Source of the DNA: Gordionus sp. m RMFG-2023
Lineage: Eukaryota > Nematomorpha > Gordioida > Chordodea > Parachordodidae
Length of the DNA: 64,000 nt
Assembly: GCF_954871325.1 (NCBI RefSeq)
Contig: NC_088779.1
Span: forward strand, 25,282,869-25,346,868
Reading direction: 5' to 3'
Part shown: piece after piece, positions 50,041 through 64,000 of the stretch
Layout: each line of letters begins with the position of its first letter
Position numbering within the stretch: position 1 is the first letter of the stretch
Notes under the pieces: model-generated
The model's input: the letters and a program-made list of their open reading frames with translations, nothing else
Database searches by the model: none
What the model was told of the DNA's origin: nothing
Position numbers and translations under genes: made by a program

Positions 50041-53000
50041 TTAACAAAAGTTTATTCAATCTGCGGAGCTCTTTACAATGGGGCGATAGCGATGAATACG
50101 TCATCTATGACAGATCAGAATTACTAACCAAGAGTTAAAAATGTCATAGTGGTTTTTTATGTTTTTTTTATTGATTCGTTTAATATTTTTTTTTTTTGCT
50201 ATTCCCATAACTAATGCTTAATAATATTAAAAATTGTATCATATGCTCATGAATTGTATGTATGGTCAAATAAATAATATAAAAATTGTAATTTTCAGAT
50301 GGTCTGGATTTTATGTTAATTTTCCTTTACTATAATAAATAAATGTATGGCGATGTTTATGAGATACTAAACATATTGCAATATTGTTCATGTGATATTA
50401 GCATAAGTTGGATATTGAGTTTGATTAATCATTGTATACAGATACAGTTAATATTATTATTTAAGATGTATGATATTTTTTTTACTTTATAGGCGTGAAT
50501 TACAGTTATTCATTCATCAATATTATTCATTATTCTTAAAGATTATAACTTCTTACCGAAATAAATAATTTATTAAAGAAGTGTGAAATAGTATTTTAAG
50601 AAAGAAAAAAAAAATCCAACAAATAGGAAGATTTTTTATTGTAAATAATGATTAATTTTTTTTAATATATTTGTTTCTTTTAATATTTTACCTATCGATC
50701 CAATTTATTTGTAATATTATACTTAAATAAAAATGAGCATAGTCACATTCGAGTTGAAAATATAATTAAAATAATTGTGCCATAGCTTCCCTTCCCTTCC
50801 CTTCCATGACATAATATTATACAAATTTAATTTTAGCCTCAATTAAACATTTAACATTATTTTGGAGGAAAGAAGGCGGGGAGAGGTGGGGGTGGCTTAA
50901 AGTTTTCAGAATATTTATAATAAGAAGATTACATATTTTTATTGAGAAATTTAATAGACCTTGCTTAAATTTATCATTATTATAAATGTAAATTTAAATC
51001 TTTTGTAAATATATATGCAAAAAGAATATGGAAATAATATCCTCTTTTTCGATTTGTTACTTTCTGTCTCTAATTCATCTGTCTAAATTTGAGTTTATTA
51101 GCTTGTGTTTCCGGCAATTAAATAAATAAGACTTTAGATCTATGTATTTAAACCAAAAATGTTATTGATTTTTTTTGGTTCGGATTTATGTGTTTTTTTT
51201 AAGTTATAATTAAAAATAGCTGAATACCTAAAAATGAGATTAAGTTGCCTAAAATTTTAAGAATTCCCGGGTACTTGGGACACTCTCGCCTGCATCATTA
51301 CTTTTAGGGACTAGTGAATATATTCTTCAAATCCATGTTGATTGTCCCCAATTTCGGGCTTTTAAAAAGACCTAAATTGGTTGTATCTAAAAAAAAATAG
51401 GGAATTTGATAGAATTTTATAAGAATAAAGTGTCATAGTCTAAAGAAATCTTCTTTCTGAAATAAATGACTTTTCTTTCAATCTCATCTGGAGGCACACT
51501 TAATAACTTAAGAGGGCTCGGAGAAAATTTTGGAGAGCTCCACACATACCCCTCTCCCCACTCCCAATTTGGATTTCTATGTATAATTTCCTTTTTTATA
51601 TTATTCTAAATTTTTAAAAAATGAACCACCCCCTCCTCCCACCTCTTCCCTTTATTATATCATATAGATTAACATTAAGTTTCCATATTTCTAAATATTC
51701 TCTTTAGGGTATTATTACAATAATATCATTATAATCTTTCATTTATCAATAATAATATGGTAAAGAATATAAATAGATTATATTTGACCTTGTGCTGATC
51801 GAAATGAAAATATTTTATGTTATATCTTTGAACTTATTAAAACTAGTCATTTCTTTCAATTTATTTAAAATTAAACATTGTTCCTTTTTATTTTAGAAAT
51901 GAGTCAATTCTATATATTATATTATAAAACTCAATTTTTTGAAATAATAAAAATTTTTGCTTAAAAAAAACTGAAATATAATAATATAATACTGTATTAT
52001 TAAAATTTAAAAAAAAAATCAGTTATTTTATTTAATGAAAAAAAAAACTGTTATGAGGTATAAGACTAATATTTTACAAGGAAAGATTAACTTTTGTAAG
52101 AATCGGAAATAAAAATTATATATTCATTCATTTAATACATTGGTCATCCTGAAGTGAACGCACTTGAATAATCCTCGCATAATCGCGCCCGTTTTTAAAG
52201 CAAGGAAGCCGACCAAATCTTGTTACTGAGATTATAAGGAGTGATACTAGTTGTGTCCTATTTTATATTGTTACGTTTTCTAATTATAACTAATAAAAGG
52301 GTTATATTGTTAAGATGTATGTTCGTTTTTGCACATGAATAAGCAACGTTTAAGAGTTTTGGTAATTTGTTTGGCAAATTGATTTGAAGGGGGGAGGGGA
52401 GGTTAAACCATTTTTAATCTGACATTAACACCCCTATTACCAATACCAAATCATATTAAGGAAATAACTTATTACATCATCCTTACCCCCAATAGAGCTA
52501 GTGTTATTTAGATTTCGCCATCTCCTCTTATATCAATTTTCGAGCTACTTTTAAATGGAATCACAACAGAGAATCGATTGGCATTGATGTAAGGTTTGCT
52601 GCGTTATTATGCTTAAATATCTTTCAGTATTTTTTTCAGTTCTTGATACAATAAATGATAAAAATTATCACTATGTTAATTTCTCTTTTTCATAATATTT
52701 TAAAATTATTTTTCTAAAAAGAATAAAGTACCAATACCTCTTCAAATCTTATTGAGATATTTTTATCACGTATTTACTTTATTATTAGGACCATGTCATA
52801 GTAATGAGGGAATATCTGTTGCCTAAGGGGAGTAGATAAAGTTTCTTTGAAAATGAAGCTATATATTTGCCTATAGGAGTAAAGTTTTTTTTGGAAATAA
52901 AATTACATACTGTTTAAAAGGTAGATAAACCTAAAGTATAACTCCAAACTGCTAGTTAGAAAACTATCTATTTATTATATATTAAATCGACGTCTCTAAT

Positions 53001-56000
53001 TTTTATATTTGATATTATCAATGATGTTAATATAAACTCTCCTGTCCCTTTCTTTTATTCTTTCAGCTTGATTAATCTCATAATATAAAGGAATATGCCT
53101 ACGTATAGGTTATGGATTTGTCTCATTTATTTATTTTTCTTTCAATTAAAAGAAAACTTAAGTTAGGGGTAGAAACTATGTAGCAATATTTTATTTTTTT
53201 GTGATACGTAAATAATACTTATATACTATTATTTTGAGGTTATTTCTACCATTTTTGATGATTAGCTTATTAATTTTTGTTTTTACAATGGCATACAATC
53301 GTTTATAACTATTGTAATTAATTTTACATTTTATTCAAAATATTTAATGAAACACTCGGTTTTCTTTCAGCCTACCACCCTATATTAAGGTTTAAGAATA
53401 GCCAAAGAAAATGATCCACCCTCACGTTGAGGCAGAAGTCTGAATTTTGGAACAATTTTTACACATTTTAAATGAGTTTGGATAAGTTATTAAATTAATT
53501 CTCTACTCATTTAAAAATTCGGCTAATTGATAGGTGGGGGAGTGGGATAATTCAGCATGTTAACTAACCAGTTGACAAATAAAAATCAGATTTCAGCCAT
53601 TAACAATAAAAAACATGTAATTTAATTGATTTTATTTAAAAAAGGAAAAAATTATCTTTTAAAAAGTACTAAAATTTATACATTTTAAAATAGTATAAAC
53701 TTTATTTTTAAAAAATAACGTTTTAAACAAATTGATAATATGTTACTTGAGTTATTTATCACCTTTTTAAGCTAATTATATATAAATAAATTAACGAACC
53801 TAATCTGTTAAAATATGAATCCAAAGCCTATTTAAGATATATTTCTTTAAAATCAAAATAAAAGGGGTTATAAATGATTAAATTCTTAAATGCAAACATA
53901 ATAGTTTTGCAAATCCTTAAATTTTATTATAGTATAGGTAGGATATAATTATAATACTTAAAGGTTTTGACAACACCATTAATGTTAAGCAGGTCTATCG
54001 ATTTAAAAATTCACAAGGAAAGTTCTGAAGGTTAATGGTATATTTAATTACCAAAAATTATAAATTACTTTTTAAAAAATGACTCTATATTGATATTTGA
54101 ATACTTTTTCTCACTGCTAATCCTTGATCGAATGATGGTAATTAAAACTTTATGGTTGGTGTTATATGTTTTATCGAGATAATTTGCTTTTTTTTATTTA
54201 TTAAAGCAGTATTAAATCCGAATATATTATTTTACCATACCCTTGTTGACAATATAAATATTACATATTATATTATTACTATTTATAATTCCAAATTTAG
54301 TTAAGATTGCAAAAACTTATAATGACACAAAATAAAAAGATATTTTAAGTATAATTTATGATTATGAGAATGAATTATGATTTTATCAACGATCAATTTA
54401 TATCCATAATATAAGTTGATATTTCAGAAAAACTTGAAATAAATACATAATATTTAAAATAACCACATATTTTGAAGATATAATTGCAAAACCAAAACTT
54501 TAAAAGATATTTTATGAAAAGTTAAATGGCTAGTTAAATAAATTCTTCTATAAGGGATTATCTAAATCTCTTAAAATTAAATCATTTATACTGCGCGAAA
54601 TTTAACATTTTTAAAAACTGATTTTGCCAGAAATGTATTCCCGATTTAATTTATGTTATAATTTTTAGATAATTTGACTTTAAAACGCCACAATATTTAT
54701 TATATACGCAAAGGATTATATCAAGATTTACTGAAATTTTAGGGTAAGTACTACACATCCTGGAATACATTTTTTGTAAAGCCAGACTTTTAAAACAGAA
54801 ATCACTCTTAGTAAATGATATAAAATGGTGTTTAAATTCCAATGAATTTCAAAACTCAATAATCCAACAATATAATACTAAAATAAACAGTCTTTCCTCA
54901 TAAAATCATACTTATACAGATCTATTATATATAATTTGCACATATATCTAATGAACAAGTTGATTAAAGAATTTAACTGTCATTATTCCTTTTTGAGAAT
55001 CTTGGTGGGGAAAAATAAGAGAATTTTAATCCTATTTTATTTTTCCTCATTTAATTTCGTGATTTAATTTATATATGATATGTCACATTTTTTTGATATG
55101 TATATATATTTTTTTTTAATGAAAATAAAATTATGAAACAAAATATAAATTTTATTTTTTGTTTTATAAAAAAAAAAGTCATTAAATTAGTATAAAAAAA
55201 ATATTTATAAAACTTGAAGGCCAAGCGGTGTATTATAGTATAGTAACATTTTATAGCATATCTCTCTGCCTAAAATCTATTGAGAATAAACTTTTTAAAA
55301 CAACACTTTAAAAAAAACAACTTTGGAAGATCAACCAAGAAAGTTTTAAAATAGGATAGGATAGATATTTCCTTTTTTTAAAAGAAATAATTAAAAAACT
55401 TTAAAATCTTTACTAGAAAAAAATAAATAAATATCTTTAACATAATTTTTACCACCAGAAATCCTTTTCTTTTTTTGTAAGTATTTTTATTTTTTAAGAG
55501 GATTAAACATCTAGATTTTAGATATGAGTATTTAGTAATGATAAAAAAAAGAAAGAATATAATGATAATATAAGCAGTTTAATTTAAAAAAAAATTAGAA
55601 TTTTATTTTATCAGTTCCATAATGATACAACAGTATTAAATCATATAATACCGCTTTAATACTATAAATGTCAATACCACTTTTTTGGATATCGGATATT
55701 AAATACAGATGCCGGATATCGTTACTAATTTTTTTTATTTTTAAATAAAATATAATTTTAAGTTTATTCAAAAAATTTTAAAAAAAAAAATGCTTAAAAG
55801 ATTGATTTCCCCCCTCCCCCAGTCTTCATTTCCGCAAAAAAACAATTTTTTTTTTCGATTTTTTTAATAAAACGTTTTTTGAATTAATGAAGCTTTTTAG
55901 TTAGTAATTTATTATCTGGTATACGTTTAAAAATTCTTCATAATAAAGTTAATTACGGGACAATTTTAAAATGAAGCTATATTTATTATTTAATATCGGT

Positions 56001-59000
56001 TTTATAATGGTTATTAAAATTGTTAATATTGGCCTAAGGCGACCGGTATACTAAGTATCGGTGTATTTCTTATTTAAAGTTTGTTATTATTATTTGATTC
56101 AATCTTTATGCATAAAGAAGTAAATACCCAAAATAAAAATTTTGCATGGGACAAAATATATAATTCTAAAAATTTATTCAATTCTTTTATTATAGACTTA
56201 TTATAATGTGTATCTATTGCTCAAACATTGACCAAACTTATATATTGCATATATCATTCATTATTTTTCAAATAAAACTTATTTTTGAAAAATTTTCTAT
56301 GATATCTTTTTAAATGCCATTTAAAGATGTTAGGCATTCTAATTATCAAATTTAATGGCCGATTTTCCGGCACATTTGTACTTAACTTAGGTTGGTTCAC
56401 GAAATCCCAATCCAAACATTGAGAGCAAAGAATTCATAATTTTTAGGACAAAAAATACATAATTTTTAGGACAAAAAAATACAAATCAATAAATTTTAAT
56501 GGTTACAACTCTGCTCTTTAGGCGCTCAATTATGTTTTCAATGTTTTATAAAGAATTTATATATTTTTTTTTTATACACGTTTTTAAAATAGAGTAATTT
56601 TTTTAAACACTTTTTACTATACAATAGTAATTGGCAAACACTGTTGCTAATTTAGATTTCGTTAAAAATTTTATTATTATTACAACGAATATAAGTTTGA
56701 AAAAGTTAAAACAATTATATATTTATAGTTATTTAAAAATATATAAAAAAACACCAATAACAAAAAGAAGAAAATAACCATTTAACGACACATTAAAAGT
56801 ACGATACCAATATATAGTATAAAATGATGATTATAGCAATTTAAATTTAAAACTTTTCCTCTTCTATATTTATGTACGATTTTATAATGCCTTCATTGAA
56901 TTTAATCGGAATTTTAAAGAGGGAAACTGGTACTGATATCGTAAGAGAATTTTTCAATGCTGGAAAGAATATATGAGAAAAAATGCCTTTACTTATTATA
57001 GCAGTTGAACGTTGTCTGTTTTGTTCCGCTGAGTTTGTACTATGTTATTCTATGCCGTTTCCATATATCTCTGTCATCCTAAATAAGGTTTGGCCTCTGT
57101 AAAAAATTATTGAGTATTTGGGAACGAGTTTTAATTTTCCTATAAAATTATACACCAGTCCCCTTTGATCAAAGAAGATTTAATGAGATTAGTTAATATA
57201 AATTACAAAATTATTATCTTGAAGACCATTAAGATAAAATCATATATTTGATAATTGATAATTCTATATAAATAACTATTCCTAATTATAAGAGGATTTT
57301 TAATCATACCCAATATTAATGATCAAACAATATTTTGGAAAAATTAAAAGCATTTTTTTTTCTCTCATTATATACGATTAAGTTTGTTTTTCACAAAAAT
57401 AACCATTGTTCTACTCCACATGATATGAGTTACCAACGAATTATAAGTAAATATTATAACTTCACTGCTTTATTTGACTTTCAAGTTTCAAAATTATAAT
57501 CGTTTTCTATTCGAATATTTAAACGATATTTTATCTCATAACTTAAACTCATTTTGTCAAGATTATTTATCAATGTAAACTCTCAGTTTTTAACTTTAAC
57601 ATTAAAACTATATGCATCTTTAAAAATATCTATGGTTATTATTTCTAGAAAATAATATTTTATACATATATCTTTTCCAAATCTTTATTTGAGTTAAATT
57701 AAATATTATTATGGAATTACTTTAAGCATATTCCTTACTTTTCTCTTTTTGATCAATAAAATGAAATACATAAAAAAAAATGATTTGAGTTAATATACTC
57801 TATAGATTGCTACTGACGTATCACGCTCCGTCGTTTATTTTCGGGCCATGATATCCATCAGTTTACTAAACCCCGTTCATTGGTTATGGATAAATCAATC
57901 AAGGATTGGATATGTTCATCCCCACATAAATAGATATATAGGTCTAATTAAAATTTAGTATAATCCCTAAATAGTTATATATATTATTTTGCATATCATA
58001 CAAGTTGATTTAAATAAATTTAACTATAATTTGTACGTTTATGAGAAAATGTTATTGTCTTTTTTTTGGCCTTGGATTTGAACCATTTGAATTGGTATAT
58101 TATTATTTCTTATATAGGTATTAGTTATTACATTATTATGTTACCTTCACTTTATTTTTATTGCTCATATATTAAATTATTTCGTTTATATATAATGTGT
58201 CATAATGAATTCATGTAATCACTCAATATATTGATGATTGATTAAAAAGTTTTAATTCAAATATTTCCAGTATATTACCCATTTTTAAATAATTTAATAA
58301 GGTTTTTGAAAATTTCAATATTTCTAATTTTATAAAACCTATATTTATTGATTACCTACCTAATAAATTTTTAAATAATTTTATAACAATAAATATTTTG
58401 GAACGAAATATTAAGTTTATATTAATATAATTAGTCTAAATGACTTTCCAATCTAGATACATTTACACTGTTAAATAATAAAATAAGCCTCGGTTGATAC
58501 TTTAATATTAAGATTTAAAATGTAAAAGTATCATTTCTAAAACAGTCAGCCAGCTTCTGATATCCTATAGGTTATTATTAGTATTTTTTAACTAACAATA
58601 ATCAGAAAAAAAATAGTGAACATTTAATAAATCTACACTTTTACTACCATGGTATTAAAAAAATGTTTTTATGTTTTAAGATATATATTATAATTTAAAA
58701 ATTTGTATTTTTCATATAAATAATATGTACATTAAAATTTTAAAGAAAAAAAGCTTTTAATTCTTTAATAAATATTTGTTCAAGTAGTACTATATTTAAT
58801 TATTTTGATAATTATCATTAATTAATGTATATATAATAAATTATCATAAATAATAATATACCAATCCATTTTACTTGGTTTAAAACCAGGCGACATTTTT
58901 TGAGACACATTATCTTAGTTTATATTTTACAATTTAATGCTCTCTATAGGTTTTCATTCCATTAATGCAGAAAAATGAAGTATATTGGAGTTTTAAAAAA

Positions 59001-59770
59001 TTGATTTAGCAAGCGAAGCGGGCCAACAATTTAGAAGCACCCTAATCATGAATTCTGACAGGTTTAGCTTTTTTTAAAAAGCTTAAGTTATCTAAGATCC
59101 AGAGATTCTGTACTAAATAGGATCCCTTATCTTTTCCCAATTTTCATCGAAAATGTCATTGCATCTTCCCTAGATTATGATGATATTATATTATGATTTG
59201 TAAACAAAATAAGAAATTATCCTATAATTTGTTCGTGAATGTGTTATTTTTAAAAATAATTGCGCATTTTTTCAATCATAACTCATATTAAAAAAATAAC
59301 GTTCCGGTCCTATCCATCTCTTAGACCTGAATCAGACGGCATTTTTAAATGAGTTGAGCCTTGATATTTTGCTTTACTATTCATTTTATACATTTTTTTT
59401 ATTAAATTTTTGTGTATATTTTATTTTACATTACTTTTTATAGTGTAGTTACTTTAGTTTTTATAATTCTTTATCTGTTTTAGTTCATTTTTATTTTGCA
59501 ATATAGCGTGAAAACGAAAAGCTTGTCAAAAAAGCATTATAATTTTAAATTAAATATTTGTAATATTTATCATATTATTCATATTTGATTTGATATTGTT
59601 AAACATAAATACTTTTATATTTAATAAAATGATAAAACAAGAATTAAATTTAGCATAAACGAAAATATTTTTTAAAATAACAGAAAAAAATTAAGCCCGG
59701 TCTTGGACTGGTATTCTATTATAAGAACCGTGGTCATGCCCTGTCCGTGTACATTGGTTTGGTTGGGACC
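50041..59770. other. Gene-poor AT-rich tract
   Basis: Nearly 10 kb of A/T-rich low-complexity sequence with short pyrimidine/purine patches (50785, 51540, 52390, 55807). No coding exon, RNA gene or bounded element recognised on either strand. Exons under about 60 nt would be missed. Confidence 0.5.
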
Positions 59771-59771
59771 A

Positions 59772-60228
59772 GGGATCGCAACCTTCACTAATTTATGTTA
59801 TAATTTAAAATGATATTGATAATGATCTGCATCGGGCCTAATTTTTCAAGCCCGGCCCGGCCCGAACCCGAATTTTTTTTTAAAAGATTTTGCCGGCCCG
59901 GCACGAATCCGAAATTTTTTTTAAAAAAATTTACCCATCCGGCCCGGCCCGAATTTATTTAAATATAGAAATTAATTTTTATAATTACTCAAAATAAAAG
60001 ACATATGTTATATGTCGTTTAATTTCAATAAATAAAATCAAATATTTTTATTTTACATAAAAAATTCAATATAAAATTGATAAATTTAGATATATTTAAA
60101 AAAATTTCCAAGGTCCGACCCGACCCGGCCCGAATTTTTTTAAATAGAATTAGGCCTGAGCCTGAAGCCCGTTCGGGCCGGGCCGGACTCGGGCCTAGTA
60201 CGGGCCGGGCCTAACTTTGCAGATCTCT
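59772..60228. mobile_element. Probable hAT-like MITE, TAGAGATCTGCAAA family
   Basis: The right end, read inward, is TAGAGATCTGCAAAGTTAGG and the left end is CAGGGATCGCAA. Both subterminal regions carry repeated GGCCCGGCCCGAA-type GC words in inverted orientation around an AT-rich core. Related to 2309-2885. Target duplication not clear. Confidence 0.6.
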
Positions 60229-60903
60229 AATTGCTAGTTTATACTGCGCTTATCTTTGAGACAAATATAAGAAAAATTTCAATATAAGCTTAGTATAATT
60301 GATTTTTTTTAACGGGGGCAAAAAAAGAAATTTAAAATAAAAAATACGTATTCCTTTATTGTTCATTATTAAGAGTATAAATTCCTAATAAAATTAGATC
60401 TTCAAATAATATTCGATATAATGTTTTATCTATTTTTATTACGACATAAATAATTAGCCGTTCGATTTCGCTTTGCTGGTTTAAATTTGAATTTAAATTG
60501 AACCTAACATATCATAGCCTTTTTTCCTTTTTATAATATAATCCAATATATTTTATTTTGAGGTAAATGCTTAGTAAATTGGTTTTATGTTAAAACTTAC
60601 CGTTATTTCGGATTTATCTATATGCCAGAAATAATTGTTATTTATATATTTTCTAAATGTTCTGAATTCTTTATTAGAATAATTTAGTTTTTTTTGGTGC
60701 CGTTCAAAACTTTCGACGATAATTTCAGTAGTCTTAAATATTTGTGATTTAGGTGTTTATAAATTAAATTTATTTTAATAGGTCCGAATTAAATAATTCA
60801 CTTATTACTCGTTTGGAATAATTCAAAATCAGACGAATGTTTTATTTTTCCATAATTCGAATCGAAATCTAGTCTTACTATACCCTATTTGTATATATAC
60901 TAC

Positions 60904-61098
60904 TAGAATGGCGATTCATTGATTGAAAGTGTCTCTATACATAAGAGTCAGCTGTTGCGCCATTTTATGTTTTGCATGCCGACTGATTATCTTTATTTTT
61001 CATTATAATTTAACCGATGTGCAAACACAAAATGACGTTACAGATGAGTCCTATGTATGGACACTTTTAGATGCGTTTAATGTATAAATCGCCAATCT
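60904..61098. mobile_element. Possible MITE with nested inverted repeats
   Basis: Outer pair TAGAATGGCGATT / AAATCGCCAATCTA and inner pair AAAGTGTCTCTATACATAAG / CCTATGTATGGACACTTTT. Non-coding. Its right end forms the start of the adjacent tandem duplication. Confidence 0.5.
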
Positions 61099-61366
61099 AA
61101 AAGTGACTATATACTACAATATTTTGAAGATATAATTATTATCCTAATCCCTCAATGGGATCTAATTAATTTGATCAATTATTTTATTTTATCCATACCT
61201 CATCATCTAATTGTGAAAGGAAAAGTATAAATCGCCAATCTAAAAGTGACTATATACTACAATATTTTGAAGATATAATTATTATCCTATCGCTCAATGG
61301 GATCTAATTAATTTGATCAATTATTTTATTTTATCCATACCTCATCATCTAATTGTGAAAGGAAAG
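61082..61366. repeat. Tandem duplication, 143-bp unit
   Basis: GTATAAATCGCCAATCTAAA starts at 61082 and 61225. The two units are almost identical through CATCATCTAATTGTGAAAGG, implying a recent event. Confidence 0.95.
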
Positions 61367-62107
61367 CCAATATATCATTTATTTTATATCTAAATTATTA
61401 CCTAAATTATCTATAATAATTAATTTGTTTATCGCAAAAAAAAAAAATTCTATATTTTTACGAAGCTTATATGGGAAAAAAACATTTTAATTTCAATTTA
61501 TTTTTTGAATTGTTCATATTGTTAGGTGCTATAATTGAAAAAGAAGATTTAGTATTGAAAAAATATACTAAATTATAAAATATAAAATAGTTTTAATATA
61601 TAAAAAAAAATTAATTTTTTTTGAAAAAAAGATATATATATAATTATTGGATTTTTTTTTATTAAAAAGAAAATTTAAAAATATTCTAAATAATATAATT
61701 TTTATATTTTTTACAAATTGGATAGAAAAATAATTTATTTTTTATTATACAATAGAGAGAAGAAAAAAAAATAGATAAAATTTTGAAATAATATGAATTA
61801 AAAATAAATAAATCTATACTTTTTCATATTAGCAAAATAATCTTTTAATATTAAATTAAACAAAATTATTTTACACGTAGTCTTATTAATTAAAAAAAAA
61901 GTTTTGTAGGATTTCGACGAAATGATGTCTAGTCGAAAAATAATTCCTATCCCTGGATGCAAGAATTCATCTCTCAATTCGGATTAATTAAAAATAATTA
62001 GGACAAATAAAATTACCTGATAATAATAATAATATAAAAAATGGTTGAATGATCAAAATTAATTACAACTGTACACAAATATTCTAGTAAAAAGAAAAAA
62101 TAATAAT

Positions 62108-62443
62108 ATGAAAAGTATCAAAATCAGAAATAGGCGAAGAAGCTTAGGCCAAATTTCGGGCGGTTTAGCTCTGTTAGAAGCTATTAACAATGGCAAGACC
62201 CATCTGGCTAAATTTATCTTAGGAGCTACGACCAATATAGGAAATGAATCGAGTTTGATCTTAAATAAGGATAACAGTTTAGGTGCAAATAAAATAGACA
62301 CATCAAAATATGGTCTTGTTACCCCCGTTCTCAAGTCCGAAAATGTAATCGTAAATAACTACAATAGTGGTCGGAGAAGTACTATAGTAGATGCCAAGGA
62401 CTTTCAAGGCAAAACGGCATTGATTCGAGCTATTTATTTACAA
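62108..62443 (+). CDS. Ankyrin-repeat protein, N-terminal exon (continues off right edge)
   Basis: The ATG at 62108 opens 112 codons, ending in phase 0 at a GTAAAG donor (62444). Seen: basic start (KSIKIRNRRRSLG), first ankyrin helices GGLALLEAINNGKTHLAKFI, then about 50 polar residues, then a second ankyrin motif VDAKDFQGKTALIRAIYLQ. Family knowledge: ankyrin repeats are protein-binding scaffolds. The ALLxAINxGKxxLAKFIL start and DxxGKTALIxAI resemble ANKRD34-type N-termini, with an insert between repeat 1 and the next hairpin; that assignment is tentative. The reading frame is open 15 codons upstream of the Met, so it may instead be an internal exon. I see no further exon before 64000. Confidence 0.55.
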
Positions 62444-62507
62444 GTAAAGAGTTGATAGATAAAATAAATTGTATATATATATAACAAAAAATGCTTTTAG
62501 AAAAATT

Positions 62508-62775
62508 CTTTCTTTCTTCCTTCTTTCTTTCTTTCTTCCTTCCTTCCTTCCTTCCTTCCTTCCTTCCTTCCTTCCTTCCTTCCTTCCTTCCTTCCTTCCT
62601 TCCTTCCTTCCTTCCTTCCTTCCTTCCTTCCTTCCTTCCTTCCTTCCTTCCTTCCTTCCTTCCTTCCTTCCTTCCTTCCTTCCTTCCTTCCTTCCTTCCT
62701 TCCTTCCTTCCTTCCTTCCTTCCTTCCTTCCTTCCTTCCTTCCTACCTTCCTTCCTTCCTTCCTGCCGGCCTACC
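62508..62775. repeat. (TTCC)n microsatellite, about 260 bp
   Basis: About 60 tetranucleotide units with a few variants at both ends (TTTC at the left, TACC and TGCC at the right). Lies about 65 bp inside the intron after the ankyrin exon, pyrimidine-rich on the transcribed-sense strand. The long ORFs across it are artefacts of the repeat. Confidence 0.99.
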
Positions 62776-64000
62776 TTCCTGACTAAAAAAAGAGAATAGT
62801 TATTAACCATAAATTCCCATAAATATAACAAATATATTAAAGAAAGACTACTTTTTCGACATTAAATTTAAATAAGGTAAAAAGGGGAATATTGAAAGAT
62901 CTAAAAATAAATAAGGTAAAATTATGCTGGTATGATAAAGCCATTACAACCATTATAAGTAATAAGACTACTTATATGATTAAAATAAGTATATTGAATA
63001 CTAATATTTAGAGATTATTTTAATATTCTTAGGAAATTTTAATAAACAATGTCTCAACTTGCTTTAACTCTCCGTATATATGGTCCAACTATTCACCCAA
63101 AATTCATAAACTGGATATTACAATTTTCAACAAAAGAGATAAAATTGGTTATCATCCATTTTTTTTCCCCTTCAATAACCGTAAAGGAAAAAAAACAAAA
63201 TAATCAGAAACCTGCAGACCCGGTCCTATTTTTTAAATATACCATGGTCGAATCGTATATTTGAACCAAATATTTTAAATGGCAATTATTAGCTATGAAA
63301 ATTAAAAATAAATGTAATGTATTTTTAAAAAATCTGGGCATGACTGTGCCATTGATACCTATGCAGGTCTCTGAAAAAAATATTTATAAACTTATAAAAA
63401 TTTCATATGAGAAACCTAACATCTTTTATAAATTATATATAATTCAAAAATTTATTTTTAACCAGTCTCGATATTGATTTTAAAATATTAATATATCTAA
63501 AAATATAAAAATTTAGGTACCTTTTATGATTATTTATAAGTAATAATGGTAAAAAAAAAATTTATAGATTTTAATTTTATTTTTTCAATTTAAATAATTT
63601 TTTCGTTTTATTTTTTCTATAACCCAGAAATTAATTATTTTCCCAAATAATATTACTATAACTTATTATAAAATAAATTATATTTTTTTTTCAATGAGAT
63701 TAATCAATAACCACATATGAATAATTAAAAACCTAAAGTTTTTTATATATAATTTTTAATTTGTGTTTTGTAAGCTAAATATAAGCTATAACGAATTTAT
63801 CAAAGTGATTATATAACTATTGCATTAGTATAATTAGGTAGGTGAAAGCAAATTTATAAAATCAATCATACAATTAATACTAATCAAAAAATAAAATTTT
63901 ATGCTAATAATAAAGCCAATGAATTGGGGAAATGCAAGAAAAAATAAAATATTATACATAGGTTGATATTTTAAACATCCGGATTTATTTATGTAAGACT
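62776..64000. other. AT-rich tract at right edge
   Basis: Presumed intron of the ankyrin gene. No recognisable exon. Short ORFs at 63049-63264 and 63295-63477 have the Phe/Ile/Lys composition of random AT-rich DNA. Confidence 0.45.

Noticed and set aside
62430-62831. ORFs of 100-133 codons on both strands made of Gly-Arg-Lys-Glu or Pro-Ser-Phe-Leu repeats
   Set aside because: Pure translation of the TTCC microsatellite, which is open in all frames; no gene evidence.
63049-63477. Two plus-strand ORFs as further exons of the ankyrin gene
   Set aside because: No ankyrin motif, no convincing splice sites in phase, Phe/Ile/Lys-rich noise composition.

Overview
The window comes from a very AT-rich eukaryotic nuclear genome. 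It carries spliced animal-type genes (SRP54, SLC39A9/ZIP9, an ENPP ectophosphodiesterase, the meiotic RING protein CCNB1IP1/HEI10 and an ankyrin-repeat protein) and animal-type transposons (hAT-type MITEs, piggyBac, a LINE, foldback elements, an LTR-element fossil). I infer a metazoan, possibly an early-branching one, but the sequence alone does not fix the lineage. No continuous ORF covers a whole gene. I assembled the genes below by hand from exon-sized homology, GT/AG sites and phase matching.

Layout. 1-3360 (-): 5' part of CCNB1IP1/HEI10, running off the left edge, with a 16-nt microexon and a 41-nt intron. 4141-7417 (-): an ENPP4/5-like gene lacking a visible signal-peptide exon. 10753-26622 (+): complete SLC39A9 in 9 exons, whose large introns hold a LINE, an LTR fossil, a 1.1-kb foldback element, a hAT-type MITE and a piggyBac relic. 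29804-43529 (-): complete SRP54 in 13 exons, 517 residues, convergent with SLC39A9; its 5.4-kb intron 7 holds a 2.9-kb foldback transposon. 43530-62107: an 18.6-kb AT-rich tract with repeats but no gene I can defend. 62108-62443 (+): first recognisable exon of an ankyrin-repeat gene that continues off the right edge, followed by a roughly 260-bp TTCC microsatellite.

The genes are unrelated housekeeping or cell-biology genes and do not form a pathway: meiotic crossover control, extracellular phosphodiester hydrolysis, zinc transport at Golgi/plasma membrane, and signal-recognition-particle GTPase. They share an intron style: a minimal class, exactly 41 nt in three different genes, beside introns of 2-5 kb inflated by transposons. 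The most useful observations are this intron-size pattern, the HEI10 microexon and RING ligand change, the two foldback elements, and several nonautonomous DNA elements with target-site duplications still readable.
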